Assembly: GCA_030447595.1 (NCBI GenBank)
Contig: JAUJON010000038.1
Location: 1-36,575 of the forward strand
Length of the DNA: 36,575 nt
DNA from: Thermosynechococcaceae cyanobacterium YX3bin19
GTDB taxonomy: Bacteria; Cyanobacteriota; Cyanobacteriia; Thermosynechococcales; Thermosynechococcaceae
Direction: 5' to 3'
The translations under genes and the position numbers were made by a program. The notes beneath the pieces are model-generated. The model was not told the DNA's origin and ran no database searches. It saw only the letters and a program-made list of their open reading frames with translations. Positions 1 through 9,092 of this stretch are shown in pieces (positions within the stretch are counted from its first letter, which is position 1; each line of letters starts with the position of its first letter).

Positions 1-738
1 CTGAAACCTTTAGAGCACGCCGCAACAGAGCCAAATTCCCTGCAGCTAAAAGATCTTGGCCGCAACGGTAGCTACCTTGTATTTCGGAAACTGCACCAAG
101 ATGTCGCCGGATTCCGCAGCTATCTCAGGAATAACTTCAATGATCCTAGAGAGCGGGAGCTAGTGGCAGCTAAGTTCGTTGGGCGCTGGCCCAGTGGTGC
201 TCCCCTAGCACTTGCCCCCCATCAAGACTATGATCCCGACCTGGAGAAACACCCGCAAAACAACAATTTCTCTTACCGAGAGGACCTCCAGGGATATCGC
301 TGTCCCCTAGGGGCACACATTCGCCGCGTTAACCCCCGCGATTCACTGGCAGGGGAGGCCCAGGAGTCGATTAAAAGCGTTAACCGCCATCGCCTCCTCC
401 GCCGCGGAGGGCTTTATGGCGATAAATTACCCGCAGGAGAGTTTGAAGATGACGGAGAGCCTCGCGGGGTTCTGTTCTTTTGCATCAATGCGGATATTAA
501 GCGCCAGTTTGAGTTCGTCCAGCAAACCTGGATTAACAACCGGAAGTTCAATGGCCTTTACGACGATAAAGATCCGCTGCTGGGGGACAATGACGGCGGC
601 TATATGACCATCCAGCGAGAACTTGTACGCCTGCGGCTTAGCGGCCTACCGCGCTTTGTCACAGTCAAGGGTGGCGGCTACTTCTTTTTACCGAGTATTG
701 CCGCCCTAAAATTCCTCGCTAGCAGGCCAAAGATTTAA
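1..738 (+). CDS. DyP-type heme peroxidase, 3' part (5' end outside window)
   Basis: The frame is open from base 1 to the TAA at 736-738, so the start lies upstream. The visible part is about 245 residues, the C-terminal half or more of a DyP-type peroxidase. Such enzymes oxidise dyes and other substrates with H2O2 at a heme. Recognisable family segments, in order, are DLGRNGSYLVFRKLHQDV near the start, CPLGAHIRRVNPRDS in the middle (its His fits the proximal heme ligand position), RHRLLRRGG, then FEFVQQTWINN, and a closing GGGYFFLPSIAALKFL block. A GTG at 163 could be mistaken for a start, but the upstream codons clearly belong to the same domain. The 3' end converges on a minus-strand membrane-protein gene. 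No frame break is seen. The substrate is unknown. Confidence 0.88.
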   Translation: MKPLEHAATEPNSLQLKDLGRNGSYLVFRKLHQDVAGFRSYLRNNFNDPRERELVAAKFVGRWPSGAPLALAPHQDYDPDLEKHPQNNNFSYREDLQGYRCPLGAHIRRVNPRDSLAGEAQESIKSVNRHRLLRRGGLYGDKLPAGEFEDDGEPRGVLFFCINADIKRQFEFVQQTWINNRKFNGLYDDKDPLLGDNDGGYMTIQRELVRLRLSGLPRFVTVKGGGYFFLPSIAALKFLASRPKI

Positions 739-862
739 GCCAGGACATCCCTATTGCAGTTTTTTAAGCGGAGGCGAGGCTGTGATAGTTGAAGCTGTCT
801 CACCTGCTGAGCGATTAAGTTGTGACCCGCGTTTTGCCAACCTCAAGATGCAGGCCGTGGAT

Positions 863-1666
863 TTATAGTCTTTCAGCTCCTTTGAGAAAAGATGGCTCTG
901 TTCCTTTGGCTTGCTGGATATTGGGCAGTAAGAGTGGGCTTGCTGGTGGGTTAAGCTGACGAGAACTTTCTAAAACTTGAAGACCCTCTAAAATAGCGTT
1001 TTGAATCATGGCTTCCGGCTCCTGCCTGAGCATCAACTGGAAGTACTCAGCAACCACAGATTTACGAGCACTGTTAGCTTGAGGACCTTGGCCCCATTGG
1101 CTCAGTTGGCGCACGGCAATCAGGCGTTTCAGCGGGTCGGAGTGGGTTAGATTAATCACCCACTGGTCGATCTGAGTATCTTCTAAGTCGGCTCGCTGGT
1201 TGAGGGTTTGCCATACCAGCAAGACGAGAACCAGAAAAATACTGAAGCCTTGCAGAATTGTCCCAACAGCAATCCAGGGATGCTTCGCTTCGATCCAGAC
1301 TGAAGTGGCTAGGTAGGTGCCAACTACGGCGATGCCACCAATGGCTCCTGGAAGGATAACTTGACGGTGCGGGCCCTTCAGAAATGGGTGGAGGCTAGAA
1401 CAAAGAAACAGCACTGGCTGCGCCTGCATCCGGTATAGCACCATACTTAGTACCCCAACCCCGATCGCCAGTAGTAGTTGCCACCCCATCAGCAGAGCAA
1501 TTGTCCCAGCAAGCACCCAAAGCCAAGCGCGCGATCGCCGGAAGAGATTGAGAGGAGACTTAAGTTGATCAGCCCACAGTTCCGACAACTCGTAAGCAAG
1601 AGACAACAGGGCCTTCTGTTGCACCAAGCTTAGAACTGGATACCGCCACAATGGAGTCTTTGCCAC
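863..1666 (-). CDS. Conserved cyanobacterial-type membrane protein, function unknown
   Basis: An intact 267-residue frame with an ATG start at 1666. The first 45 residues are amphipathic and basic. Hydrophobic segments follow at about 49-78 (one or two helices around LWVLAGTIALLMGWQLLL) and at about 102-152, giving roughly three to four membrane spans. The last 100 residues are soluble and helical; short helical stretches such as DPLKRLIAVRQLSQWG and AMIQNAILEGLQVLES look like armadillo/HEAT-type helices. It resembles cyanobacterial proteins labelled only as armadillo-fold-containing, but that is a memory-based match. There is no catalytic motif. It runs in the same direction as the ABC ATPase upstream of it, with an 87-bp gap, so co-transcription is possible but not shown. 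Confidence 0.6.
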   Translation of the reverse strand: MAKTPLWRYPVLSLVQQKALLSLAYELSELWADQLKSPLNLFRRSRAWLWVLAGTIALLMGWQLLLAIGVGVLSMVLYRMQAQPVLFLCSSLHPFLKGPHRQVILPGAIGGIAVVGTYLATSVWIEAKHPWIAVGTILQGFSIFLVLVLLVWQTLNQRADLEDTQIDQWVINLTHSDPLKRLIAVRQLSQWGQGPQANSARKSVVAEYFQLMLRQEPEAMIQNAILEGLQVLESSRQLNPPASPLLLPNIQQAKGTEPSFLKGAERL

Positions 1667-1753
1667 CTCAGCTTACCTTTTGGAAGAAATTACAGTAGCC
1701 TGTCCAGACTACCCTACACACTAGAATACCCTCAGCTTGGGGTGTTGCCATTT

Positions 1754-3061
1754 TTATGGCGTTAGGGCCATGCCAGTCTCAGGTTCAAATAGATGCACTT
1801 TGTCCCCTTGAATGGATAGCCAGAGCAATTCACCCACGCGGACGCTGCGAGCTGGATCAATGCGAGTGTGGAGGAGCGGCGGCAGCGCCAGGGAGGTATC
1901 CCCTGCAGGTTGCTGGAAAGCCGTAGATAAGTAGGTTTCATTCCCCAGTGCCTCCACTAGTTCAACCTGAACTGGCAGATTCTGCTCGTTAGCCTCGCCT
2001 AAGTGCAGATGTTCTGGCCGGATGCCCAAGAGGAGAGATTTTCCTTCATACTGTTGGAGAACTGCCGCCCAAATCTCTGGCAAGGCCAGCTTAAATTGGG
2101 GATGGAGCAGCCAGGGTGATTGCACCTGCACAGTCAGAAAGTTCATCGGGGGTGAACCAATGAACTCTGCCACAAATCGGTTCGCCGGTCGATTATAAAG
2201 CTCTAAGGGGGTCGCAAGTTGCTGAATTTGACCGGCATTCATCACGGCAATGCGATCGCCCATAGTCATGGCTTCCGTTTGGTCATGAGTTACGTAAATT
2301 GTCGTTGTTCCTAGCTGGCGCTGGAGCTTGACAATCTGGGCCCGGGTTTCCGCCCGCAGTTTTGCGTCCAGGTTCGAGAGGGGTTCATCCATTAAGAAAA
2401 CCTGAGGAGCGCGGGCCATAGCTCGTCCCAGCGCCACCCGTTGCTTCTGCCCCCCAGATAGTTGTTTCGGGAGTCGCTGCAGCAGTGAATCAATCTGCAG
2501 CATCTGAGCGACTGTCCGCACTCGTTGATCCACCAGCCGCTCACGGTGGGAGCGATACCGCAGCGGCTTCGGCAGCGATCGCGTTGTCGAAACAAAAAAA
2601 TTCTCGGCCCAGATAGGCAGCCTGGATTTAGACTGGATACCTGTGAGCGTCCGTCGCAATCCAAAGGCTAGGTTGTTGTAAACGGTCATATGGGGATATA
2701 GGGCATAGCTTTGAAAGACCATGGCAATATCCCGCTGCTTGGGGGGTAAATCATTGACCTGGGTTTCACCGACCCAAATGTTGCCCCCGGTTAATTGCTC
2801 CAGCCCGGCAATTAAACGCAGTAAGGTACTTTTACCGCAGCCAGAGGGACCCACCAGCACCATGAATTCTCCATCCTGCACTGCCAGGTTAATCCGCCGC
2901 AGAACACTCACCGTTGTGGCTGTTGGCGTAGGCTTACCGGCAACCAATCCTGTCTGATCCACTGGCGAGACCAGGGGTTCGACCGCTACGGGGGCATCTG
3001 CCCGCTCACCTTTTCGAGCTGAGAAGCTTTTATAAACATTCTCTAAGACAACCTGCGCCAC
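1754..3061 (-). CDS. ABC transporter ATP-binding protein, MalK/UgpC type, with two insertions
   Basis: An intact 435-residue ATPase that would power uptake of a sugar or sugar-phosphate through partner permeases not present here. Motifs: Walker A GPSGCGKST at 71-79, Q-loop Gln117, signature LSGGQ at 201-205, Walker B VFLMDE at 221-226, D-loop SNLD at 229-232 and H-loop His259. A TOBE-like regulatory region follows to the C-terminus (GIRPEHL near residue 347). Family members are usually about 360-380 residues. The excess is in two places: about 35 Pro/Val/Thr-rich residues at 15-50, inside the first strands, and about 38 basic residues at 141-178, between the Q-loop and the signature helix. 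All catalytic motifs are intact, so it is probably functional. With no permease or binding protein beside it, the substrate is unknown and it may be a shared ATPase. Confidence 0.85.
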   Translation of the reverse strand: MAQVVLENVYKSFSARKGERADAPVAVEPLVSPVDQTGLVAGKPTPTATTVSVLRRINLAVQDGEFMVLVGPSGCGKSTLLRLIAGLEQLTGGNIWVGETQVNDLPPKQRDIAMVFQSYALYPHMTVYNNLAFGLRRTLTGIQSKSRLPIWAENFFVSTTRSLPKPLRYRSHRERLVDQRVRTVAQMLQIDSLLQRLPKQLSGGQKQRVALGRAMARAPQVFLMDEPLSNLDAKLRAETRAQIVKLQRQLGTTTIYVTHDQTEAMTMGDRIAVMNAGQIQQLATPLELYNRPANRFVAEFIGSPPMNFLTVQVQSPWLLHPQFKLALPEIWAAVLQQYEGKSLLLGIRPEHLHLGEANEQNLPVQVELVEALGNETYLSTAFQQPAGDTSLALPPLLHTRIDPARSVRVGELLWLSIQGDKVHLFEPETGMALTP

Positions 3062-3129
3062 GATTGTTAATCACTCCCTAGACCTTGAGGCTATTTTGCC
3101 TGATCCACAGGACAATTACTGGTCAATTA

Positions 3130-5569
3130 CTAAGAATCTTCCAGATTTGATGCAGATGGCGTGACGGTAACCGCAATAATTTTCTCGCCACGATTGGCTT
3201 TCAAGACGCGATCGCCCGGTCCCTCTTTCCCCCACAGGGGAATGGTCTCAATTTCTAGGTGGGCAGCACGATTGGCATCGGTCAGTAGGGACACCTCGGC
3301 CTGAGCTAGAGCTGGGGCAATCGCTACTAAAGCGTCCGTCTTCGTGGTGAGCTGTAAGGCGTGAGTACCAATATCCCCCGGATGGGCGGGACGAAGGACA
3401 CTAACGGGAATCCGTTTGCCGTAACCGGACTGGGACACTAGTATCAAGTTGTCATTGGGGTGAAGGGTAACAAATCCGACGAGCTGTTCCTGCTTATGCA
3501 GTCGCAGTGCCTGGTCCCCTAGGGTGGTACGGCTGGCTATGGGAAGTTCATCGACATGAAAGCGCAGCAGCCGTCCGCCAGAAGTGGCAATGACAATTTC
3601 AACCCCTACTGTGGCTAAGCCAGCACAGAGTAATTCATCACCATCCTTCAGCTTTAAAGCACTCAACCCCGACCCGTTAGCTCAGCAAACTCGGAAAGTA
3701 ATACCCGCTTGATCCGGCCTTGTTGGGTTAATAAGATGACTGAACCGTTTCTGGATAATCAGACCGAAAATGGCTTTGCGACAACCCGTTCTGATTGAGC
3801 AGTGTCTGGCAGGAGGAGTCACCAGCGGTCTGCCCCGCTCGCCCGGCTGTGGTAGGAATATCCTGGACTTTGGATGGTGTCTTGCCACTGCCGGTGAATA
3901 CCAGCAGTCTGCGGATAGTTTTGTTGCTTCACTAGTCACAACAGTGTCTTTCGCCTCCACAATTCCCCGATCAGGTTTGGTTTTTCGGGTAGATCGTCCA
4001 TTGAGACGGCGAATATATCCCCGGTGAGTAATCTCAATCACCACCTCCTGATTCAGATTTAAATCTTCTCCAACGGTTAATAACCGCTTCTAATTGAATC
4101 TGGGTGCGACGCGGATCGCCGCGGTTTCCGCTTCCAGACCGCGCAACTCTTCTTCAGTGCCTTGAGCAGCTCCTGGCGATTTTCTAGTACCTTCTGAAGT
4201 TCACCAATCTCGTGGGTTAATTCTCCAAACTCGCTTTGAGATTCTGCTGCTCCAGCCCGTGCTTTGGCGCAGCGGCATGGCTAAGATCGCATCAGCCTGG
4301 CGTCTTTGAGTTCAACTCCGGTTTGTAACGCGGCTTTAGCAGTTGTCCCGTCCGCTGCGTTGCGAAGAATATCAATCACCTGATCGAGGTGCGCCAGGGC
4401 GCTCAGCAACCCCTCTAGCAGGTGTAACCGACTTTGACGCTGTTCCACCAGGGGTATAGCGCCGAATTAGGGTTTGCTCCCGGAAGTTCAAGAACTGCTG
4501 CAGCAACTCTTTGAGTGACATTTGCTGGGGCTGCCCGTCTACTAGAGCCAACAGGATTGCCCCAAAGTTAGTTTGCAGCGGCGTCTGCCGGTAGAGGTTA
4601 TCAAGAACAACCTGAGGTTGGGTTTCTCGCTTCAGTTCAATTACCACCCGTATCCCTTCGCGATTTCGTCCTGGATATCGGTACGCCATCGAGGCGTCCC
4701 TGGTTCGTCAGGTCAGCCATTTCTTCAATCCAGCCGGTTTGTTAACCTGGTAGGGTAATTCCGTGACCACGATTCCATTACGACGTTGGCGGCCTCGGCC
4801 AGACGAATCTCTTCAACTTGAGCAATGCCCCGCAGGGTAATACTGCCGCGCCCAGTCGCATAGGCTTCCTGAATCCCCGTAGTACCGATGATTTCCCCCC
4901 TGTGGGAAAGTCCGGTCCCGGGATAAACTGCGTTAATTGCTCAACGGACAGATTCGGGTTGTCGATCAAGGCGATCAACGCATCGACCAATTCCCCTAAA
5001 TTGTGGGGTGGGATATTGGTTGCCATACCCACGGCAATGCCGGAGCTACCATTCAGCAGCAAAATAGGCAACTGGGCCGGTAACACCACAGGCTCTTGTT
5101 GAGAGTTATCAAAGTTGCCCATGAAGTCTACAGTCGCCTCACCGATCTCGCTCAAGAGAGCTTCCTGGCTCAAGGGTGCGAGACGTTTCGTGTAGCGCAT
5201 CGCTGCAGGGGGTCATTGTCGATGGAACCAAAGTTGCCATGGCCCCGCAGTAGCGGAAAGCGACTGGAAACTCTTGCACTAAACGGACTAGCGCATCATA
5301 GACCGCCTGATCACCGTGGGGATGATATTTTCCTAAAACATCTCCCCACAACCCGGGCACATTTACGAAACGGTCGATCTGGGTTAACCCCAGTTCATGC
5401 ATGGCGTACAAAATGCGACGATGCACCGGCTTTAAGCCATCTCGCACGTCAGGCAAGGCCCGCCCGACAATCACACTCATGGCATATTCTAGGTAAGACT
5501 GTTGCATCTCTGTATGCAGGGCAGTGGTGATCACTTTTCCTGAGACAGGATGTTCAACTGTCTGGCCAT
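3130..5569 (-). pseudogene. gyrA: DNA gyrase/topoisomerase IV subunit A, frame-broken
   Basis: Type IIA topoisomerase A subunit, the DNA-cleaving half of gyrase. The N-terminus [12 protein letters not shown] is read from the ATG at 5569. A one-base loss near 5532 then moves the frame into [19 protein letters not shown] and [18 protein letters not shown]. Further breaks occur near 5370, 5270, 5200, 4830, 4690, 4460, 4060 and 3670. The winged-helix and tower pieces include [19 protein letters not shown] and [11 protein letters not shown], whose Tyr fits the catalytic tyrosine. The C-terminal beta-pinwheel is visible in GRIKRVLLSEFAELTGRG and in the last 178 codons, which are open. The reconstructed length of about 810 residues fits the family. 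The N-terminal wording resembles the second gyrA-like gene of many cyanobacteria, so a ParC-like role is possible. Loss of an essential function is unlikely; sequence error is the simpler reading. Confidence 0.82.
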
Positions 5570-5644
5570 GAGTCCTTTTCCTTGTAAAACAACTGAATTC
5601 TTAAGACGATGGGATACTAATGTCTAGACCTGGATCCGAATCTA

Positions 5645-5664
5645 GTACATATGTACTAATGTAC
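5645..5664. promoter_or_regulatory. Triple GTAC operator-like site (LexA-box-like)
   Basis: Three GTAC half-sites lie at 5645-5648, 5653-5656 and 5661-5664, each separated by exactly 4 bp (ATAT, then TAAT). The first pair sits in a perfect 14-bp palindrome, AGTACATATGTACT (5644-5657), and the outer arms CTAGTACAT and ATGTACTAG pair as well. The palindrome fits the cyanobacterial LexA consensus as I remember it, RGTACNNNDGTWCB. It lies about 75 bp upstream of the gyrase-type gene (minus strand) and about 155 bp upstream of the LapA-like gene (plus strand), so it could serve either. The palindrome is seen directly; the LexA assignment is inference. Confidence 0.45.
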
Positions 5665-5820
5665 TAGAGCAGAAGATTTTTGCTGAAACCGTTCAACTCC
5701 GTAGTGCCAACTCCTAACGCGCTCACAGGCAGTTTTGAACCTTCAATTGAAGGATTTAAGCCTGTGATTGAGACGCCACGTTTATCTTTTATAAACCTTC
5801 AAGACCTGGGAGCAGTCACG

Positions 5821-6056
5821 ATGATAATGCTCGTTCTCTACTCAATACTGAGTTTCTGGATTGCTGCGATCGCGATTCTATCGGTTCAAAATGCAACAGC
5901 CGTTGCCATTCAATTTCTCTGGTTCCGACTATTGAGTTGCCGCTAGGAGTGATTCTGGCCTTCGGCGTCAGCGCCGGCCTACTCGGTGTCGCCGTCTTAC
6001 GACTACTCTGGCAGCCAGCTAGCTTGCGATATAACGACAGCTCGGAAGAGGAGTGA
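5821..6056 (+). pseudogene. LapA-domain (DUF1049-like) small membrane protein, one frame break
   Basis: Starting at the ATG at 5821, the reading begins MIMLVLYSILSFWIAAIAIL, then SVQNATAVAIQFLWF. This hydrophobic helix followed by a short Q-N-A/V-I-F loop is typical of LapA-like envelope proteins, where the second part reads like SVQ-N..V...F. Near 5937 the frame slips. The next frame continues with IELPLGVILAFGVSAGLLG, the second membrane helix, and ends SEEE at the TGA at 6054-6056. The reconstructed protein is about 78 residues with two membrane helices and a charged tail, as expected for the family. Codons are also open upstream to 5680, but they lack family similarity and would run through the likely promoter area. 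Confidence 0.7.
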
Positions 6057-6089
6057 ATAAATTTTAACCCAGCGCTCCCGGCTGATAGA

Positions 6090-6520
6090 TTAGGCCTCAG
6101 AATTTGCAGCGGATGAATGAAGTCGCTCTCGAATTGCCGCTAAGCGGGTTGCACTACTCACGGGGAGGGCGCGGCTGGGGTAGCTCGGTATTTGGCCAGG
6201 TTGGTAGGTCAATACAGGGACATTCCAAAGCATTCATACCAATACTACGCATCGGCACAGGCATGGCACAGCGGGCACAATCGGTAACTTCCCACCTGTC
6301 GGACAACAGCTCCGCAATCGTTTGCTCAGTCCCCTCCAGGTAACAGTCTCCAGAATCGGGTGATTGGATCTGCTGCCAGCAGGCTTCAAAGGAGTCACTG
6401 TAGCGATCGCCCGCGATCACCGGCTGAGGCAGCACCGCTTTACACCCCCTGAAGCAGCACCTGCTTACCTAACTGAAACCAGTAGGCTAAATACTGTCTG
6501 ACTTGGTCGCTGGAGGCCAT
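6090..6520 (-). pseudogene. Conserved cyanobacterial Cys-rich protein of unknown function, two frame breaks
   Basis: The start is the ATG at 6520 (MASSDQVRQYLAYWFQLGK). A break near 6447 leads into LPQPVIAGDRYSDSFEACW and on through DCYLEGTEQTIAELL. A Cys pattern follows: CARCAMPVP, then CPCIDLPTWPNTELPQPRPP. A second break near 6160 restores a tail VSSATRLAAIRERLHSS ending at the TAA at 6090-6092. About 142 residues in total. The CxxC plus CPC arrangement could bind a metal such as zinc, but no known fold is certain. The sequence style matches short uncharacterised proteins seen only in cyanobacteria. It lies just downstream of cobU on the same strand, with a 52-bp gap, so it may share its transcript. 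Confidence 0.6.
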
Positions 6521-6572
6521 GATTCGGGGTCTTGTAGATACTCCTATGCTACCGTAGGCAGTTTTGTGTTGA

Positions 6573-7160
6573 TCAATTCAGTTTTGGTCTTTCCAGGGGA
6601 ACACCTAAATCACTTAAGTTGAGGACATATCCCCCAGTCACTAGGTAGACGGGATTGGCGATCGCGCCCACTTGTCGAATCAAACCACCCAGGCGATCAC
6701 GGAAAGTGCGACCCAAGGGATAGGCGGGAACAATGCCCCAGCCCGTTTCTTCTGCCACCAAGATTACTGAGCAGCGGGCCTGCCGCAGGCTTTGTAATAA
6801 GGCTTGTTGGGTCTGCTCCCAGTGTTTCTTATCCTGGTCCAGCAGATTGGTTAACCAAGTCCCTAGGGAATCAACTAGCAGGCAGGTGGTTTCAGAAGCT
6901 TGCTGAATCACCAGGCACAACTCAGTAGGTACTTCTAGCGTCCTCCATTGTTCTGGCCGCCGGTGCCGATGTACGGCAATTCGCGCCTGCCATTCGAGAT
7001 CAGTTGTATCCACTTGAGAGGTAGCAATATAGACCACAGCATGTCCAGACTGGGCTGCTGGCGACTCGGCCCATTCGCTTTTACCAGAACGAGCTGGACC
7101 CGTAACCAAGATCACTTGACCCGGCAGGGGAATCAAGGATTGTGTTGGGATTGATAACAT
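6573..7160 (-). CDS. cobU: Adenosylcobinamide kinase / adenosylcobinamide-phosphate guanylyltransferase
   Basis: Bifunctional enzyme of cobalamin nucleotide-loop assembly: it phosphorylates adenosylcobinamide and then attaches GMP. From the ATG at 7160 the protein is 195 residues, close to the usual 175-190. A P-loop GPARSGKS lies at residues 21-28. The family block HRHRRPEQW follows at about 64-72, and LLVDSLGTWLTNLL and ILVAEETGWGIVP fit the Walker B-like and guanine-binding strands. The frame is open for 62 more codons upstream to 7346, but these are Cys/Asp-rich, unlike the family, and overlap the divergent TPR gene, so I chose 7160. The start lies only 24 bp from the start of that TPR gene, so the two share a very short promoter region. 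No other cobalamin gene is in view. Confidence 0.9.
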   Translation of the reverse strand: MLSIPTQSLIPLPGQVILVTGPARSGKSEWAESPAAQSGHAVVYIATSQVDTTDLEWQARIAVHRHRRPEQWRTLEVPTELCLVIQQASETTCLLVDSLGTWLTNLLDQDKKHWEQTQQALLQSLRQARCSVILVAEETGWGIVPAYPLGRTFRDRLGGLIRQVGAIANPVYLVTGGYVLNLSDLGVPLERPKLN

Positions 7161-7184
7161 AGCATCAGAGTTCAAACCAGGTTT

Positions 7185-8045
7185 GTGGTGGAAAAATCCT
7201 GCAGTCCGATCGTCAAAGTTATCCTCATTGTGGCAGCGCTTGCCTTTGTCGGCTTTTCGATTATTCCCATCTTTAGCGCCATCAAAGAAAACCAGGCTGT
7301 CACGGGAAGCCCAGCAACGTCCGCAGCCGCAACACCCAGCGCCCAAAAATCAGAACTCCAGGCCCAGGAAAAGGGCTACGAACTCGTCTTAGAGCGGGAA
7401 CCTGAAAACCAGGTAGCGCTGCAAGGACTGCTGGAGGCTCGCTTGCGGATGGTGCAGTTGGGCATCAGGGAGGTCAAACCGTGATTGACCCCCTGGAAAA
7501 GTTGGTTAAACTCAATCCCGAGCAAACTCAATACGCTGTATTGTTAGCGCAAGCCCAGCAGCAAACTGGCGATCGTGAAGCCGCAGCCCAGACCTATCGT
7601 ACTGTTCTTGCGACCAAGCCAGGAGATATGAATGCCCTGCAAGGAATTGTGGGATTACTCATTCAGGAGCAACGTCCCGAGGCGGCAGTTGGCCTGCTGC
7701 AAGACACAATCAAGGCGGCACCCCAAGCGAATCAGCTTAAATCTGGCAGCGTCGATGTCCCATCAGTTCAGCTTCTGTTGGGTCAGGTCTATGCTGAACA
7801 AAAACGCTACGAGGAGGCGATCACCCTTTATAACGAGGTGAGTGAGACGAACAAACAGGACTTTCGCCCGATTTTGGGTAAAGCCTTGCTGCTTCAGCAG
7901 CAGGGCAAGGCTGAAGCTAGATGCTAAACCTCTATTTCAATCAGCTACCAGCTTGGCGCCGCCTCAATACAAAGATCAGATCAAACAACTCCCAGATTTG
8001 CGAGTGATTTTTGATAAGTCTGCTGTGCTGGAAGCTGCTCTGTAG
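7185..8045 (+). pseudogene. Membrane-anchored tetratricopeptide-repeat protein, frame-broken
   Basis: Starts at GTG 7185 (or the next GTG at 7188) and opens with a short basic head and one membrane helix, IVKVILIVAALAFVGFSIIP (residues 9-28). An Ala/Pro/Ser linker follows, then TPR-like helices: ELQAQEKGYELVLEREPEN, then after a break near 7475 the block VIDPLEKLVKLNPEQTQYAV, then AAAQTYRTVLATKPGDMNAL and YEEAITLYNEVSE. A second break near 7915 leads into PLFQSATSLAPPQYKDQIK, ending at the TAG at 8043-8045. The layout suggests a scaffold anchored in the membrane with its repeats in one soluble compartment. Beyond the TAG the same frame stays open to 8225 with a Pro/Thr/Glu-rich stretch that may be the true disordered tail. 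Partner unknown. Confidence 0.68.
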
Positions 8046-8221
8046 CAGTTGTTAGTTCTAGTTCTGGAACAACGGACTATCGGTACAAGCGAACAACCGG
8101 CAGAATCCCGAGTGGATACCTCGGCTGTATTCCTGCAGCCAGGAGAAACTGGCACTGCGCCTGCTGCACAACCAGTACCCAGTATCATTTGTAAATCCAG
8201 ACACACGGCTCAACCGACTCC

Positions 8222-8912
8222 CTAACAACTAGAGATCGCACCCGTAAGAGTTGGTTGCCACCTTCTGGTGAAATTCATAGGAACCTGTTTAATTTCCACC
8301 TGATAGCCCTGGTTCCTGAGGGCACTGGTCACTGGCTGCAGCAGAGGCGATAGCTCTCCGGTCATATTGACCAGTAAGGGAAAATTCGCACCTCTTTGGC
8401 AACCCGGCACATTTCCAATACAGAGTTTAAATGAAAGGTTGCTGAAAGCTGGTCAGAATAGGTGAACAGAAAGTGGGAGCACAGGGCCAAATCAAATTGA
8501 CCTGTTTGGAAGGGTAGAATCAGGTAACTCATGGGTTAGATAGCGTTCCTCCTGTAACCCAGAGGGAAAATCCTCAAGAAATTTCTGCATCGCCGCCATC
8601 CGGATTTCTCCAAGTTGCTCCGGTGACTGAATATCTCGCCAGACAAACTGATTTTGGTTTGCCTGCACCCCTGCCAGACTGCTGGAGAAGCTTCCTGAAT
8701 CCGCTTGGCTATTTCTTCTACCGTGAACTGGTAGAGCGGATCGCAGGAAATCACTTTGTAGCCTTTGGCGGTCATTTCTGCATTGAAGCTACTTGAGCCC
8801 ACTGGCACAGTCGAGAATTGCCAACTGCAAGTCGCGCTTAGTCAGACTAAACATGCGGATGTACTCCTGCAGGCAGCGCCCCAGGGAATCACGTTTTCCA
8901 GCTTGAATCCAT
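8222..8912 (-). pseudogene. SAM-dependent methyltransferase-like protein, frame-broken
   Basis: Pieces in several frames line up with a cyanobacterial class I methyltransferase. Near 8895-8840 the reading is LENVIPW, then EYIRMFSLTKRDL, then AILDCASG, the SAM-binding motif I region. The next piece, SSFNAEMTAKGYKVISCDPL (8793-8734), continues with YQFTVEEIAKRIQEA. The 3' part reads FPLLVNMTGELSPLLQPV and NQGYQVEIKQV, and ends near GGNQLLRVRS. At least five frame breaks separate these. The exact start is unclear: an ATG at 8912 is used, although the matching frame is open a little further upstream. The target of methylation is unknown. It converges on the TPR gene and is divergent from clpB. 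Confidence 0.55.
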
Positions 8913-9092
8913 CGGTTTCTGCTAATGGCTACGTTGAAGGTGAACAACTTTCATCTCAATCAGGTATTGGGCTGCAGGTGTGGCAAATACCTATGGACAG
9001 GAGAAGAGACTGATCCAGATAGGTTGCAGTAAGGCTGCTTACAATGGCAGTAACAAGATGAACCTAATGTGTGCGCAGAGGGGAAGTGAACG

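Noticed and set aside
782-868. Short plus-strand frame VIVEAVSPAERLSCDPRFAN... from GTG 782
   Set aside because: Only 28 codons, overlaps the end of the opposite gene and has no recognisable family; not enough to call a gene.
3770-5530. Plus-strand frames opposite the gyrase-type gene
   Set aside because: All are shadows: the minus strand gives clear topoisomerase motifs throughout.
6948-7392. Several open frames antisense to cobU and overlapping the TPR gene
   Set aside because: They mirror coding in the true genes and lack any family features.
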